From DALYLB01 sp964468345 (GTDB lineage Bacteria; Acidobacteriota; Blastocatellia; RBC074), in NCBI GenBank assembly GCA_964468345.1, contig CAYXVZ010000016.1:29290-93289 (forward strand): DNA of 64,000 nucleotides. Reading direction: 5' to 3'. This document shows positions 1-10,029 of the stretch, piece by piece (the stretch's first letter is position 1; every line of letters starts with the position of its first letter). A program made the translations under genes and the position numbers. Under the pieces are notes generated by a model, which had not been told where the DNA came from, did no database searches, and saw nothing but the letters and a program-made list of their open reading frames with translations.

Positions 1-2
1 TT

Positions 3-3000
3 GCGGGAGGAAAGTGGACGACATTCCGTGCGACGGAGGGATTGACCAATAACCATGTTCTTTCTCTCGCGGAAGATCGCGAGGGGAGCCTCTGGATCGG
101 CACTTCGGATGGGTTGAATCGGTTGAAGGATGTCAATGCAACGGCCTTCACCAAGCGCGAAGGGCTTCCGCATAATTCGGTTTCCGGCGTGGTCGAATCC
201 GGCGATGGGAGCCTCTATTTTCTTTCCACTTCGGGAGCCACAATTACCCGCTGGAAAGATGGGCGCTCCAGCACGGTCAATTCCGCTGTCGGTCCGGCCT
301 ATGTTGCCCGCGACGGGAGCCTGTGGGTTGGGCAGAGCGGCTTGCTGCTGCAACTTCGTCCCGAGGGAATTCGCCGTTTCGATACCACAACCGGATTTCC
401 GCGAAACTGGGTTTCCGCCATCGGCGAGGACAATGAAAGCCTGCTCCTGTTCATCGATCGGATCGGCGTCCGCCGGTTCATCAATGGCAAACTTCTGCCC
501 TATCGGCTGAAAAACGGAGATGCCCTTTCCTTCTCCGACTATGTCAGTTGCTTCTATTTCGACAGCAACAACACCTTATGGATCGGGACCTCGGGGGGCC
601 TGTTGAGAATCCGTAATGGGGAACCTCGCTGGTTCAAAAAAGAGGACGGCCTGGGAGATAACTGGGTTTACTCCATTGCCGATGATGGTCGCGGCAGCCT
701 GTGGTTCGCTATGCTGCACGGCGGATTGACCCGTCTGCGCGGGGAACGATTCACGACTTACCAGACGGATGCCGGCCTGTTCACAAATGAAATCACCTGC
801 GTGCTGGTCGATCTGCAGGGCGATCTATGGATCGGGAGTCCCCAGGGAATCGGCTATGTGCGCCGCCGCGAACTGGATGATTTCGAGAACGCGCGCGAAA
901 ACAAAATTCATACACAGGTATTTTCGTCCGCCGATGGCATGAAAACCGACGAATGCTTTATGGATTGGGGGCCCGGCGGATGGCGCTCCCGCGACGGGCG
1001 CATTTGGTTTCCGACCAATGGCGGTGCGGTTGTCATCGACCCGGCCAGACTGCGGCGAAATGAATTGCAGCCGCCGGTCATTATCGAAAAAATTCAGGTC
1101 GATGATGCCGCTCCCCAGGCCATCGACGGAGCCGCCGCTCGTTTGGCCGCGGGAACCGAACGATTGGAAATCCATTACACGGCAAACAGCCTGCTCATCC
1201 CGGAACGGGTCCGCTTCAAATACAAACTTGAGGGCTTCGACAAAGACTGGATTGAGGCATCGACAAGGCGCGTCGCTTTTTATACCAAACTGCCGCCCGG
1301 CCAGTACCGGTTTCGTGTCATCGCCTGCAATAACGACGGGCTCTGGAATGAAACCGGCGCCAGCCTGGATCTGCATCTTGCGCCCTTCGTTTATCAAACC
1401 GTATGGTTCCAATTGTTCTGCGCCAGTCTGGCCGGCTTGTTCCTGCTTGCGCTTTATCGATGGCGCATTCGCGCGCACGAAGCGCGCGCACAGGAATTGG
1501 AATGCGTGGTGGAGCAACGAACCCGGGAATTGCGCGACGCGCGGGACGTCGCCGAAGCCGCGACCCGCACGAAAAGCGAGTTTCTCGCCACAATGTCGCA
1601 TGAAATCCGCACGCCGATGAACGGGGTGATCGGCATGACGGGGCTGTTGCTGAGCACCGAACTCGATCACGAGCAACGCGATTATGTGGACATCATTCGC
1701 ACCTCGGGCGACAGCCTCCTGACGATCATCAATGACATCCTGGACTTTTCGAAAATCGAAAGCGGCAGGCTGGAACTTGAACAGCAAAGCTTCAGCCTGT
1801 ATTCCTGCATCGAGGATTCACTGGATCTGCTGGCATCGAAAGCCTCTGAGAAAGGCCTGGAACTGGCTTATCTGGCGGACGACCAAACGCCGCCGAATAT
1901 TTATGGCGATGTGACAAGGCTGCGACAGATTCTGGTCAACCTGCTCAGCAACGCCGTGAAATTCACCCATCAGGGAGAAGTGGTCATCCACGTGACTTCC
2001 GAACGGATCGAGCATGATCGCTTTGAGATCCGATTCGAGGTGCGGGACACCGGCATCGGCATTCCGGAAGATCGATTGAATCGCCTGTTCCGTTCCTTCA
2101 GTCAGGTCGATGCATCGACAACGCGAAAGTACGGCGGCACGGGCCTTGGCCTGGCGATCAGCAAACGGTTGAGCGAAATGATGGGCGGGACGATGTGGGT
2201 CGAAAGCAAGGAGGGCGTCGGGTCTTCCTTCTTTTTCACGCTTCAGGCCACTGCGCAGTCTCCGGCGCTTCGCGAAGATACGCAATCGGTCCAGCAGAGT
2301 CTGAACGGCAAAACGATCCTGCTCGTCGATGCCAGCGAAACCAACCGGCGCATTCTGGCCCGGCATGCCACATCCTGGAAGATGGCGCCGACTGCGGTTT
2401 CCTCCGGCAAAGAGGCATTGGAACTGCTGCGCAAAGGCGAGCGTTTCGATCTGGCCATTTTTGGGATGCAGATGCCGGCGATGGATGGCGTGATGCTCTC
2501 GAACGAGATTCGCGCGCTGGGATTGCCTCATCCGCCCCTACAGATTCTCTTGACGACCTTTTCCGCAAGCCGGCGTCAATTGACGGATCGATACGGCCCG
2601 CTCGACTTTGCGGCCTATCTCACCAAACCGATCAAGCCGTCGAATTTATTTGATACCCTGGTCCGCGTCGTCGATGGAAAGCCGTCGGCCGGCCAAGGCG
2701 CATTCACTGCGCAATCCGATCAAGAGCAAGCGCTCGCCCAGCGCCTGCCATTGCGGATCCTGCTGGCGGAGGACAATCTCGTCAATCAGAAAGTCGCCCT
2801 CAAACTGCTCGATCGCTTGGGCTTTCGGGCTGACGTGGCGGGCAACGGCCTGGAAGTCCTCGATGCCCTCGCGCGACAACCGTATGATCTGATTCTGATG
2901 GATGTGCACATGCCGGAGATGGATGGCCTGGAAGCCACGCGGCAAATCATCGAACGCTATTCCGACACGCGCCCGCGGATTATCGCGATGACCGCCAATG

Positions 3001-3167
3001 CCATGACGGAAGGAAAAGACGAATGCATGGCGGCCGGAATGGATGATTACATCAGCAAGCCCGTCCGGCGGGAGACGCTCGAAGCAACCATTCAACGGAC
3101 CTGCGAAGCGCACCGGGCCTTTCCGCCTCCGCCTTCGACCAGCTCAACGTTCGAATATCAGATTTGA
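3..3167 (+). CDS. Hybrid sensor histidine kinase with two-component propeller (5' end outside window)
   Basis: The reading frame is open to the window edge, and the residues before the first usable start (TTG at 42) continue a propeller repeat, so the true N-terminus lies upstream. Counting from position 42: propeller repeats with LWIGT-type motifs to about residue 350, a Y_Y_Y domain around 375-445, one membrane segment about 453-472, a coiled coil, HisKA with phospho-accepting His520 in SHEIRTPMNG, HATPase with N-box Asn633 and the DTGIGIP box at 669, then two receiver domains. The first receiver has Gly808 where the phosphorylatable Asp should be (IFGMQMP). The second is intact with Asp954 (LMDVHMP). 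By family, a periplasmic propeller senses a ligand and drives a cytoplasmic phosphorelay. There is no output DNA-binding domain and no partner gene downstream; the gene is convergent with the GMC oxidoreductase. Confidence 0.93.
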   Translation, partial: AGGKWTTFRATEGLTNNHVLSLAEDREGSLWIGTSDGLNRLKDVNATAFTKREGLPHNSVSGVVESGDGSLYFLSTSGATITRWKDGRSSTVNSAVGPAYVARDGSLWVGQSGLLLQLRPEGIRRFDTTTGFPRNWVSAIGEDNESLLLFIDRIGVRRFINGKLLPYRLKNGDALSFSDYVSCFYFDSNNTLWIGTSGGLLRIRNGEPRWFKKEDGLGDNWVYSIADDGRGSLWFAMLHGGLTRLRGERFTTYQTDAGLFTNEITCVLVDLQGDLWIGSPQGIGYVRRRELDDFENARENKIHTQVFSSADGMKTDECFMDWGPGGWRSRDGRIWFPTNGGAVVIDPARLRRNELQPPVIIEKIQVDDAAPQAIDGAAARLAAGTERLEIHYTANSLLIPERVRFKYKLEGFDKDWIEASTRRVAFYTKLPPGQYRFRVIACNNDGLWNETGASLDLHLAPFVYQTVWFQLFCASLAGLFLLALYRWRIRAHEARAQELECVVEQRTRELRDARDVAEAATRTKSEFLATMSHEIRTPMNGVIGMTGLLLSTELDHEQRDYVDIIRTSGDSLLTIINDILDFSKIESGRLELEQQSFSLYSCIEDSLDLLASKASEKGLELAYLADDQTPPNIYGDVTRLRQILVNLLSNAVKFTHQGEVVIHVTSERIEHDRFEIRFEVRDTGIGIPEDRLNRLFRSFSQVDASTTRKYGGTGLGLAISKRLSEMMGGTMWVESKEGVGSSFFFTLQATAQSPALREDTQSVQQSLNGKTILLVDASETNRRILARHATSWKMAPTAVSSGKEALELLRKGERFDLAIFGMQMPAMDGVMLSNEIRALGLPHPPLQILLTTFSASRRQLTDRYGPLDFAAYLTKPIKPSNLFDTLVRVVDGKPSAGQGAFTAQSDQEQALAQRLPLRILLAEDNLVNQKVALKLLDRLGFRADVAGNGLEVLDALARQPYDLILMDVHMPEMDGLEATRQIIERYSDTRPRIIAMTANAMTEGKDECMAAGMDDYISKPVRRETLEATIQRTCEAHRAFPPPPSTSSTFEYQI

Positions 3168-3169
3168 AA

Positions 3170-4741
3170 TTAAAGATTCCCTTTTCGTAATTCTTCCGCC
3201 AGATACTCCATGGCCCGCATCGACAGGGCCATGATCGTCAGCGTGGGATTCTGCGCGCCGCCCGTGACGAAACTGCTGCCGTCGACGACAAACAGATTTT
3301 TGACGTCGTGGCTTTGATTCCATTTATTGAGCACGCTCGTTTTCGGATTGTCTCCCATGCGGCAGGTGCCGAGTTCGTGAATGCTGCGGCCCGGATTGTT
3401 CATCACGGTGTTGCGATGAAGCACGCTATACCCCGATGCCTCGAAAAGTTCGCTGATCGTGTCGACCGCGTCCTTTGCCATATTGTGTTCATTGTCCGCA
3501 TACGTGCATGAAACCCGCAGGGCGGGAATGCCCCAGATGTCCTTCACCGTGGGGTCGAGCGTGACGTGGTTCTCGAAGCGCGGCAGGACTTCGCCCATGA
3601 TCGTTGTGCCGAGGCCCGCGCCGCGGTGGCTGGCGACGAGGTCTTCGAGTTCCTTGCCCCATGTCGGAAAGAGTTTCGCATCCGGCGTCATGCCCGGATA
3701 TAGATCCGACGCATAGCCGCGCAAAAAGTTTTTCTCTTTCGTCTTCACATTGCGAAAGCGGGGAATGAATCCGGCGCTGCCGATCAGGCCGCGCGGCGCT
3801 TTGCCGTTCTTCGCTTCGGGAATAACGCCGACGACGCCGTTGGGAATATAAAACTGATCGTGCCAGTAATGGCCCAGCACGCCGCTGGAGTTGGCGATCT
3901 TCGAGTTGAGCAGGATGCGCGTGCTTTCCAGCGCCGAGGCCCCGAGCACGACGACGCGCGCCGCCGCATGCATCGCGCGCCCCGATCGCCGATCGAAAAA
4001 GTTCACGCCATTGGCCTTGCCCGTATTCTTGTCGATCGTGACATCGCGCACGACGGCGTTCGAAACGATCGTGAGCTTCCCCGTGGCCTGGGCCGCGGGC
4101 AACAGCAGATTGAATGAACTCGCATACTGCCCATCGCCGAGCGCGCGGCGAATCTTCGTCACCGTCATCCCGCGCGGCGTGGCGACCTCCGCGATCTTCT
4201 GCAGCACCTTTCCATCCAGCGAGTTGTCATCGACGAAAACGCCATCGGGCAATTGCGACAAGCCTTCCTTGCGGCCCGTGACGCGAAAGATCGTTTCGAC
4301 GCGATCATAATAGGGCGCGAGATCGGCATAGCTGATCGGCCAGTTGTCGCCATAGCCGTCATGATCCTTCGCTTTGAATTCGAAATCGCTCAGGCGATAG
4401 GACATCCGCGCCCAAAAGAGCGACTTGCCCCCGACCATGCGAATGCGCGCCCAGCTATAGGGCGATTTGGTCGCGATCGTATACGGCACCTGCTCCGGAT
4501 CGACCCAATGATTCGCATTGAACTCGGTCGCCTGAAACACATGCGACAACTTCCCCGGTTTGCCCAGGCCGCGATACGGCAGTTCATACACGGGCTTGAG
4601 ACCGCGCTGGCGTTCGAGATCCACCAGCGGCCCCGCTTCGAGCAGCAATACCTTCACGCCCTTCTGCGTCAGCGCATACGCGGCCATCCCGCCCGACGCG
4701 CCCGAACCGACGATCAGCACATCATAGTCTGTTGTTTTCAT
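3170..4741 (-). CDS. GMC family FAD-dependent oxidoreductase
   Basis: A 523-residue flavoprotein of the glucose-methanol-choline family. The N-terminus carries the dinucleotide-binding fold (VLIVGSGASGG, residues 9-18, ending in a Glu after the second strand). The C-terminus carries the GMC_oxred_C module with the His of HELGTCRMG and the Asn of GGAQNPTLT, the usual catalytic pair. Such enzymes oxidise alcohols or sugars and pass electrons to oxygen or a carrier. No signal peptide is seen, and no gluconate-dehydrogenase-type small subunit or cytochrome lies next to it, so substrate and acceptor are unknown. Its stop lies two bases beyond the stop of the convergent kinase gene, leaving no room for a separate terminator. 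Confidence 0.92.
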   Translation of the reverse strand: MKTTDYDVLIVGSGASGGMAAYALTQKGVKVLLLEAGPLVDLERQRGLKPVYELPYRGLGKPGKLSHVFQATEFNANHWVDPEQVPYTIATKSPYSWARIRMVGGKSLFWARMSYRLSDFEFKAKDHDGYGDNWPISYADLAPYYDRVETIFRVTGRKEGLSQLPDGVFVDDNSLDGKVLQKIAEVATPRGMTVTKIRRALGDGQYASSFNLLLPAAQATGKLTIVSNAVVRDVTIDKNTGKANGVNFFDRRSGRAMHAAARVVVLGASALESTRILLNSKIANSSGVLGHYWHDQFYIPNGVVGVIPEAKNGKAPRGLIGSAGFIPRFRNVKTKEKNFLRGYASDLYPGMTPDAKLFPTWGKELEDLVASHRGAGLGTTIMGEVLPRFENHVTLDPTVKDIWGIPALRVSCTYADNEHNMAKDAVDTISELFEASGYSVLHRNTVMNNPGRSIHELGTCRMGDNPKTSVLNKWNQSHDVKNLFVVDGSSFVTGGAQNPTLTIMALSMRAMEYLAEELRKGNL

Positions 4742-4800
4742 GCAGCCACCACTTGCGACTTCGAATGTTTGGATTGGTTGTTTTTTGCCGCAGCATCATA

Positions 4801-4984
4801 CCCCCCTGGGTACGCACGCGTCCACGCGTGCTATCAAATTGAAGTCCGCGAAGCGGTCCTTTTTCGATGCAAGGAAAAGGAAGGGCTTCGCCGTTTATAT
4901 CACCTTGCACGCGAGGACGCGTGCGTACCCAGGGGCTTCGCCGCTTTTATCCTAGAGCACGCGGGGGCGCGTGCGTACCCAGGG
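4801..4984. repeat. Repeat family A, inverted pair
   Basis: Begins CCTGGGTACGCACGCGTCC and ends with its reverse complement, present twice at the right (about 4908-4932 and 4955-4984). Between lie CCGCGAAGCG and GGCTTCGCCG stem modules. It fills most of the 309-bp gap before the first HEAT-like gene. Related copies lie at 7249-7320, 9972-10029, 12637-12757 and 46710-47270. In-frame peptides across it are artefacts. Confidence 0.9.
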
Positions 4985-5050
4985 CGCAAGACTCTCCGAG
5001 AGCATCGTTCAAAGAACCGTACGATTGGAATCTCAATACGGACCAAAGCC

Positions 5051-7249
5051 ATGAAAGATCACCCGATACAAAAGCTCCCGTTTGTCCTGTTCTGCCTTGC
5101 CATGCTTTTCACCTGCGCACTCGGGCAGGAGGACAAATTCGAACGCAAACATCAAGAGCAGCGCGCCAATAATCCGGCGGACATTTCCTTTACGCTTCAA
5201 CTGCAACCCGGGAAAAAGCAATTCCGCAAAGGGGAGAAGATTCGCTTTGAGATGCGGTTTGCGAGCCGCACGCCCAATACATATCAAATGTCGACAGCCA
5301 GTTATGACCGCCGCGGGCGGCTGGATATGGAGCAATTTCACCTCGATCCGATGGAGGGCGTTATAGATCCCATGCATGGGAACCTGGGGATTTGGGGAGG
5401 CGGGTTATTCGGCATTCACCGATTGGTGGAAAATCCATATTCTTTGCAATTCACCCTCAATGAATGGTTTCGCTTCGATCGACCGGGCAGGTATCGCCTT
5501 TATCTCGAAACACCGCGGGTTCACAAGACCGTCAATGGCCGGTGGAATGCTGAAGCTGTCCCGCTAACCTCAAACATGATCGTATTCGAAATTATCGAAG
5601 CCGACCCGGCGTGGCAGGCGGAGCAATTACGATCCATCCAGAATGTATTGAACAGCAAAGCCGCCGAGGAAACCCGTCGGGAAGCCTGTTACGCGCTTCG
5701 ATTTCTAGGATCGAAAGCAGCGCTAAAGGAATTGGTTCGCCGCTATGACAGTGGGGACGAGGATTGCGATTTTCAGTATCGAGCCGGTCTCCTGGGCACT
5801 CCACACCCTGACATGGTTGTGGAAATCATGGAAAAACGGCTGGTCGCACCGGATCAGGGCATTTCAGGACTTTGGCTAATCATATTGGCTCACTTCTCAA
5901 TGAGAGCTCAATTGAGGGACCCGGAATTGACTCTATTGGATCACTGGGGAAAACATCGCGATCTATCCCATCAGATCAAGGCGAAATATGTTTCGCAACT
6001 GGCCCAATCCGTTTCTTCGAAAACCGGGCGCGCAAAAGCCATCAGCATCAACCTGCTGCTGGAAGAAAAATGGGACGTGTCCAGATTACCGCGAATTTCC
6101 ACACTCTTTTTCGATCTGCCGCATTTCGATCAACGCGCCCTGCTGACGCATCGATGGAAAGACATTTCGGATCCTTCGATGCTGCCCGTCCTGCGAACGC
6201 TCTATCAAAAGGAACGGTCAGGTGCTCGGAAAGCTTCCTGGGATCTGGGCGCGCTGGCGCTCAAACGGATTTACGAACTTTCTCCGAGCGAAGGCCGCCG
6301 CCTGATTCTTGAGGAGATGAAACGGTCTTCTCCGAAAGTGGGAATGATGTTGCTCACGATCCTGCCGGAGGAAACGCTTCCCGAACTGGATGCGGTCTTC
6401 GCGGAGAATCTTGAGAAGGCTCCGCATACGGAATTTGAAATCCACAGCGCATTGATTCAGCGATATGCCACACCGGCGATCTACGCACGCGTTCGCGCAA
6501 AGCTGGCGGGAGAAATCGGCTATGGAGATTGTCACAGTCGGAATCTTCTGCTCGCCTATTGCCTTCGCGCCAATGAGACGGACGCACTCGAACTGCTTCA
6601 TCGCCTGCTGGAGCCGACGAATGAAAACAGATCGTCCTGCCACGAAACCGTTCTCGAGGGCGTTGCAACCTATTATGGAAGCCCGGCGCTCGAAAGACTG
6701 GCGATCGAAGCGCTGCAGAATCCGAATCTCCGGCTTGCGGCCAGCGCCGCCGCCTATCTGGGAAAACGCGGCTCGGCCGAGGCGGAACAGGTGCTCTGGC
6801 AACGATACGAGAAAGTGCATCAGGATTGGCGGCCGTCCGAATCTGATTTTCGTTACAGCCAACTTGGAAATGACGAACTCCGCGCACAACAAATCCTCGA
6901 GATGGAACTCCGCAACGCGCTCAGTCAGTCTCCGAACTGGCTTATGGATCGACGCAAGCTCGAACGAATCCGACAACTCTGCGTGAGCGCCGCGGCGAAG
7001 GAAAAAACGGAGATGGAAATGGCCGCGTGGCAGGGAGAGATTCATATCAACTACAACCCCAACCTGGAAATCCTTGGCAAGGCCACCGTCGCGCACTACC
7101 GGCTGGATTCCATGGACGCCCTCAAAAAGAAACTCGCGCAGTTCCCGCGCGGCACCGTCTTCCAATGGAATCGCGATGGAACAGAAGAACTCCTTCACGA
7201 ACTGGAATCCTATCTCAATAACCTTGGATGTTCCCTTCTCGTGAAATAA
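5051..7249 (+). CDS. Secreted HEAT-like repeat protein, copy 1
   Basis: The frame is open from 4253, but that part is antisense to the GMC gene and crosses repeat DNA. The ATG at 5051 gives a clear signal peptide (hydrophobic core about residues 9-22, cleavage near ALG-QE at 25/26), so I start there: 732 residues. An N-terminal beta-rich domain (about 35-190, with FTLQLQPGKKQFRKGEKIRFEMRF-like strands) is followed by alpha-helical pairs like HEAT repeats (about 200-640, containing AALKELVRRY and ASAAAYLGKRGSAEAE-type units) and a conserved C-terminal tail. It is clearly paralogous to the next gene along most of its length. Function unknown; such scaffolds usually bind other proteins in the periplasm or outside the cell. 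Confidence 0.82.
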   Translation: MKDHPIQKLPFVLFCLAMLFTCALGQEDKFERKHQEQRANNPADISFTLQLQPGKKQFRKGEKIRFEMRFASRTPNTYQMSTASYDRRGRLDMEQFHLDPMEGVIDPMHGNLGIWGGGLFGIHRLVENPYSLQFTLNEWFRFDRPGRYRLYLETPRVHKTVNGRWNAEAVPLTSNMIVFEIIEADPAWQAEQLRSIQNVLNSKAAEETRREACYALRFLGSKAALKELVRRYDSGDEDCDFQYRAGLLGTPHPDMVVEIMEKRLVAPDQGISGLWLIILAHFSMRAQLRDPELTLLDHWGKHRDLSHQIKAKYVSQLAQSVSSKTGRAKAISINLLLEEKWDVSRLPRISTLFFDLPHFDQRALLTHRWKDISDPSMLPVLRTLYQKERSGARKASWDLGALALKRIYELSPSEGRRLILEEMKRSSPKVGMMLLTILPEETLPELDAVFAENLEKAPHTEFEIHSALIQRYATPAIYARVRAKLAGEIGYGDCHSRNLLLAYCLRANETDALELLHRLLEPTNENRSSCHETVLEGVATYYGSPALERLAIEALQNPNLRLAASAAAYLGKRGSAEAEQVLWQRYEKVHQDWRPSESDFRYSQLGNDELRAQQILEMELRNALSQSPNWLMDRRKLERIRQLCVSAAAKEKTEMEMAAWQGEIHINYNPNLEILGKATVAHYRLDSMDALKKKLAQFPRGTVFQWNRDGTEELLHELESYLNNLGCSLLVK

Positions 7250-7320
7250 CCTGGGTACGCACGCGTCCCGCGTGCTAGCGGAAAGAAGCCCGCGAAGCGA
7301 TCCTTCTTCTGCCTGCGCAG
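7249..7320. repeat. Repeat family A, single half
   Basis: One forward half of family A (CTGGGTACGCACGCGTCC then a CCGCGAAGCG module) immediately after the stop of HEAT-like copy 1. Its inverted counterpart sits after copy 2 at 9972-10029, so the second paralog is bracketed by opposite halves of the same repeat. Confidence 0.85.
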
Positions 7321-7476
7321 GAACACATTCGCCGAAATTGATATCTCTTCGGGACCCTAGCAGCGGCTTCCCATCACCATGAGAATCTGCATGGAGGCAT
7401 AACCTATCACTTCACCGGCAGTGCCCAGGTCGCCTTCCCTGGCGAATGAATTCGTAACGGATTTACGTACCCACAA

Positions 7477-7660
7477 GGCGCGAAGCGCCGGCAGGACGGG
7501 AGCCCCACGCGTGAGCGCGGGGTCAGGCGGAGAAGAGATTTGGAGCCGCGAAGCGGCGGCACATTCAATGCTGCGTGCCGGCGCTTCGCGCCTCAGAATT
7601 CCTTCTTTAGCCATCCCCGCGCTCACGCGTGGGGCTCCCGTCCTGCCGGCGCTTCGCGCC
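7477..7660. repeat. Perfect 46-bp inverted repeat
   Basis: Arms 7477-7522 and 7615-7660 are perfect reverse complements over 46 bp, containing GAAGCGCCGGCAGGACGGG and GAGCCCCACGCGTGAGCG. The central 92 bp hold a further GGAGCCGCGAAGCGGC stem. A short piece of the same arm (GCGAAACGCCGGCAGG) recurs near 60775. The gap 7250-7756 holds this and the family A half; I see no gene in it. Confidence 0.93.
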
Positions 7661-7756
7661 TCAAAAGGATCGTTGCACGGATTTCTTCAGAACCGCGTGC
7701 TATTATGAAAAGGCCGCGAAGCCTCCTTATCCACGCAGCTATGCAGGATCGATGTT

Positions 7757-9970
7757 ATGATCAACAGCCGATGCAGCCGCTATTCTCTCTTCATTGCAAT
7801 TGCGCTTCTGGTCTTGCTGGGAAGCAACAATCGAGCGGAGTCGCTGGAAAGCGATTTCGATCGCAATCATCGCGAGGCGGTCGCGATGAATCCGGAAGAT
7901 GTAACCTTCACCCTGCATCTCGAAGAGGGGAAGAGTCAATTTCAGATGGGAGAGATCATTCGTCTCGAGATGCGTTTCTCGAGCCCTTCTCCGAAGGCCT
8001 ATCAGGTATCGCTGGGAGACTTTGATCGCAACCTCCGTCGCGATCAGGACGCATTTCATTTGGATCCTGTGGACGGGGTGACGGAACCATTCAAATTCAA
8101 TCGAATGGCATTCGCAGGGCAATCCGCTTCGATGCACGAAGTGGAAGCGAAACCGCGTTCGATCCACCTTCTTCTCAACCAACGATTCCGATTCGATACA
8201 CCGGGCGCCTATCGTTTCTATATCGTCTCGCCGCGTGTGAGTCGAATCGATGGACAGGCTGTTTCGCTTGCGTCGAATATCATCGAATTCGAAATTGTGA
8301 AAGCGGATGCGGCCTGGCATGCGAAGCTGTTGGTACAGATCGTGAAAGACCTCGATGGCAAGGATTCTGTGAGACGGCAGGACGCGTGCCGCAAACTCCG
8401 CTATCTGGATTCGAAAGAGGCCGTCGCTGAAACGATCCGTCGCTATGGCCGTCCTGATGCAGACTGCTCGCAAGAATATGCCCTCGGGCTATTTAGCACC
8501 TCGCATCGTGAGTTCGTAATGGAAACGATGGAACAGCGATTGGTTGCACCGGATCAACCGGTTTCCGCGGAGTGGATGAATGGGCTGATACAGTTGGCAA
8601 TAATCGCGCAGTTTCCGCAAGCCCCATCTCCATCCGGGAATCTTCAGGTTTCGGAGGAACAATACCTGTCCCTTCACAAAAATTTGAAACAGAAATACGC
8701 TGCGCGGCTGGCCCAATCCATCGATGCGAAAATTGGGCCGGCCAAGGCGATCAGCGTCAAGACGCTGCTTGATCTGAAGTGGGACATGAGCAAGTTGCCC
8801 TCGGCAGCGACATTTATCGCCGACCTGCCTTTACAGGAGCAAAGAGCGTTGCTGGATTCTCAGTGGAAAGACATCGCCAGCGAGGCCATGCTGCCCGCGC
8901 TAAGACAACTTGCGAAAATAATCCCCACCGAACCGTCGGATTCTTATTACGACCGGCGTGCCGTGACCTCGCTCGCCATAAAACGAATCTATGAGCTTGC
9001 GCCAGCGGAAGGCCGCCGCCTGATACTTTCTCAAATAAAACAGCCCGCACCGCAAATCGAATTGAGCGAGCTGGCGATGCTTCCGGACAAGACCTTGCCC
9101 GAGATGGATTCGATTTTTGTGGAGCATCTGGAAAAGGGCGGGGACTTGTTTCTCCAGAGCCTGCTCATCAAACGCTACGCCTCGCCGGCGATTTATTCGC
9201 GGGTCCGGGACAGGCTTGAAGAGAATCTCGGCCGGTGGGCGTGCGATATTCAAAATAACTTTCTGATCTATTGCCTTCGCATCAATGAAGCGGAAGCGCT
9301 CGACTTGGTGCGTAAGGCGCTGGCCGCTCGCGGAGAAACGAAATGTTTCGTCCGGATGCTGACAAGCATCTGCGCTTCGCACATGAGTCCGGAGATTGAA
9401 AAGCTGGCCATCGAATCCCTGCAGGATCCACACCCGGAGGTCGCGGCAAATGCCGCAAAGGTGTTGGGCGATATCGGGTCCGCGGAAGCGGAAGAGCCGC
9501 TGTGGGAACGCCTCCAGGCATGGCACCGGGAATGGGAGCCCCGCGCGAAGGAGTTTGAAACTCCCTCAGGAAACAACGCAGAGCGTGATGCAGAGAAATT
9601 CCTGGGAGGCATCCTTCTCGATGCGCTGGGCCAATCGAACGCCTGGCTGTTAGATGGAAAGCGACTGACGCGGATGCGACAGTTCTGCATAACAAGCGAC
9701 ATGCACGAGAAGGTCGATCTGTTCACAAAAAGTATGTCTGGAGAAATTGCCCTCGACTTCTCTCCCGTCGAGGGGCAGTGGGGAGAGGCGAGCGTGGCCC
9801 ATTACAACGTGAATTCGCGTGCAGCCCTCGAAAAGAAACTCAGCCAGTTTCCCGCTGGTACCATTTTCAAATGGCACGGTGCCGGCCCCAATTCATCGGA
9901 TAAAGCCGACGCCCTTTTTCAAGAACTGCAATCGTTTTTAAGCGGGCGTGGCTGCAAACTCGTGAAGTAA
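7757..9970 (+). CDS. Secreted HEAT-like repeat protein, copy 2
   Basis: 737 residues, starting at an ATG that gives an immediate signal peptide (basic start, hydrophobic residues about 9-22). It parallels copy 1: the N-terminal beta domain (NPEDVTFTLHLEEGKSQF against NPADISFTLQLQPGKKQF), the helical repeat region with APDQPVSAEW and NAAKVLGDIGSAEAEEPLW units, and the tail VAHYNVNSRAALEKKLSQF against VAHYRLDSMDALKKKLAQF. Divergence is substantial, so the duplication is old or fast-evolving. The pair stands alone between repeat elements. Function unknown; most likely a binding scaffold in the envelope. Confidence 0.85.
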   Translation: MINSRCSRYSLFIAIALLVLLGSNNRAESLESDFDRNHREAVAMNPEDVTFTLHLEEGKSQFQMGEIIRLEMRFSSPSPKAYQVSLGDFDRNLRRDQDAFHLDPVDGVTEPFKFNRMAFAGQSASMHEVEAKPRSIHLLLNQRFRFDTPGAYRFYIVSPRVSRIDGQAVSLASNIIEFEIVKADAAWHAKLLVQIVKDLDGKDSVRRQDACRKLRYLDSKEAVAETIRRYGRPDADCSQEYALGLFSTSHREFVMETMEQRLVAPDQPVSAEWMNGLIQLAIIAQFPQAPSPSGNLQVSEEQYLSLHKNLKQKYAARLAQSIDAKIGPAKAISVKTLLDLKWDMSKLPSAATFIADLPLQEQRALLDSQWKDIASEAMLPALRQLAKIIPTEPSDSYYDRRAVTSLAIKRIYELAPAEGRRLILSQIKQPAPQIELSELAMLPDKTLPEMDSIFVEHLEKGGDLFLQSLLIKRYASPAIYSRVRDRLEENLGRWACDIQNNFLIYCLRINEAEALDLVRKALAARGETKCFVRMLTSICASHMSPEIEKLAIESLQDPHPEVAANAAKVLGDIGSAEAEEPLWERLQAWHREWEPRAKEFETPSGNNAERDAEKFLGGILLDALGQSNAWLLDGKRLTRMRQFCITSDMHEKVDLFTKSMSGEIALDFSPVEGQWGEASVAHYNVNSRAALEKKLSQFPAGTIFKWHGAGPNSSDKADALFQELQSFLSGRGCKLVK

Positions 9971-9971
9971 C

Positions 9972-10029
9972 GAAGGACCGCTTCGCGGGCTTCTTTCCGG
10001 TAGCACGCGGGACGCGTGCGTACCCAGGG
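9972..10029. repeat. Repeat family A, inverted half
   Basis: CGCTTCGCGGGC module followed by GCACGCGGGACGCGTGCG and TACCCAGGG, the reverse complement of the half at 7249-7320. It starts two bases after the stop of HEAT-like copy 2. The rest of the 208-bp gap holds only the promoter/leader region of the next gene. Confidence 0.85.

Noticed and set aside
4253..5050. N-terminal extension of HEAT-like protein copy 1
   Set aside because: The extension is antisense to the GMC gene and crosses repeat DNA; ATG 5051 gives a clear signal peptide.
6218..7198. 326-residue open frame on the minus strand
   Set aside because: Entirely antisense to the HEAT-like gene, with no recognisable motif and no ribosome site; a GC-driven shadow.
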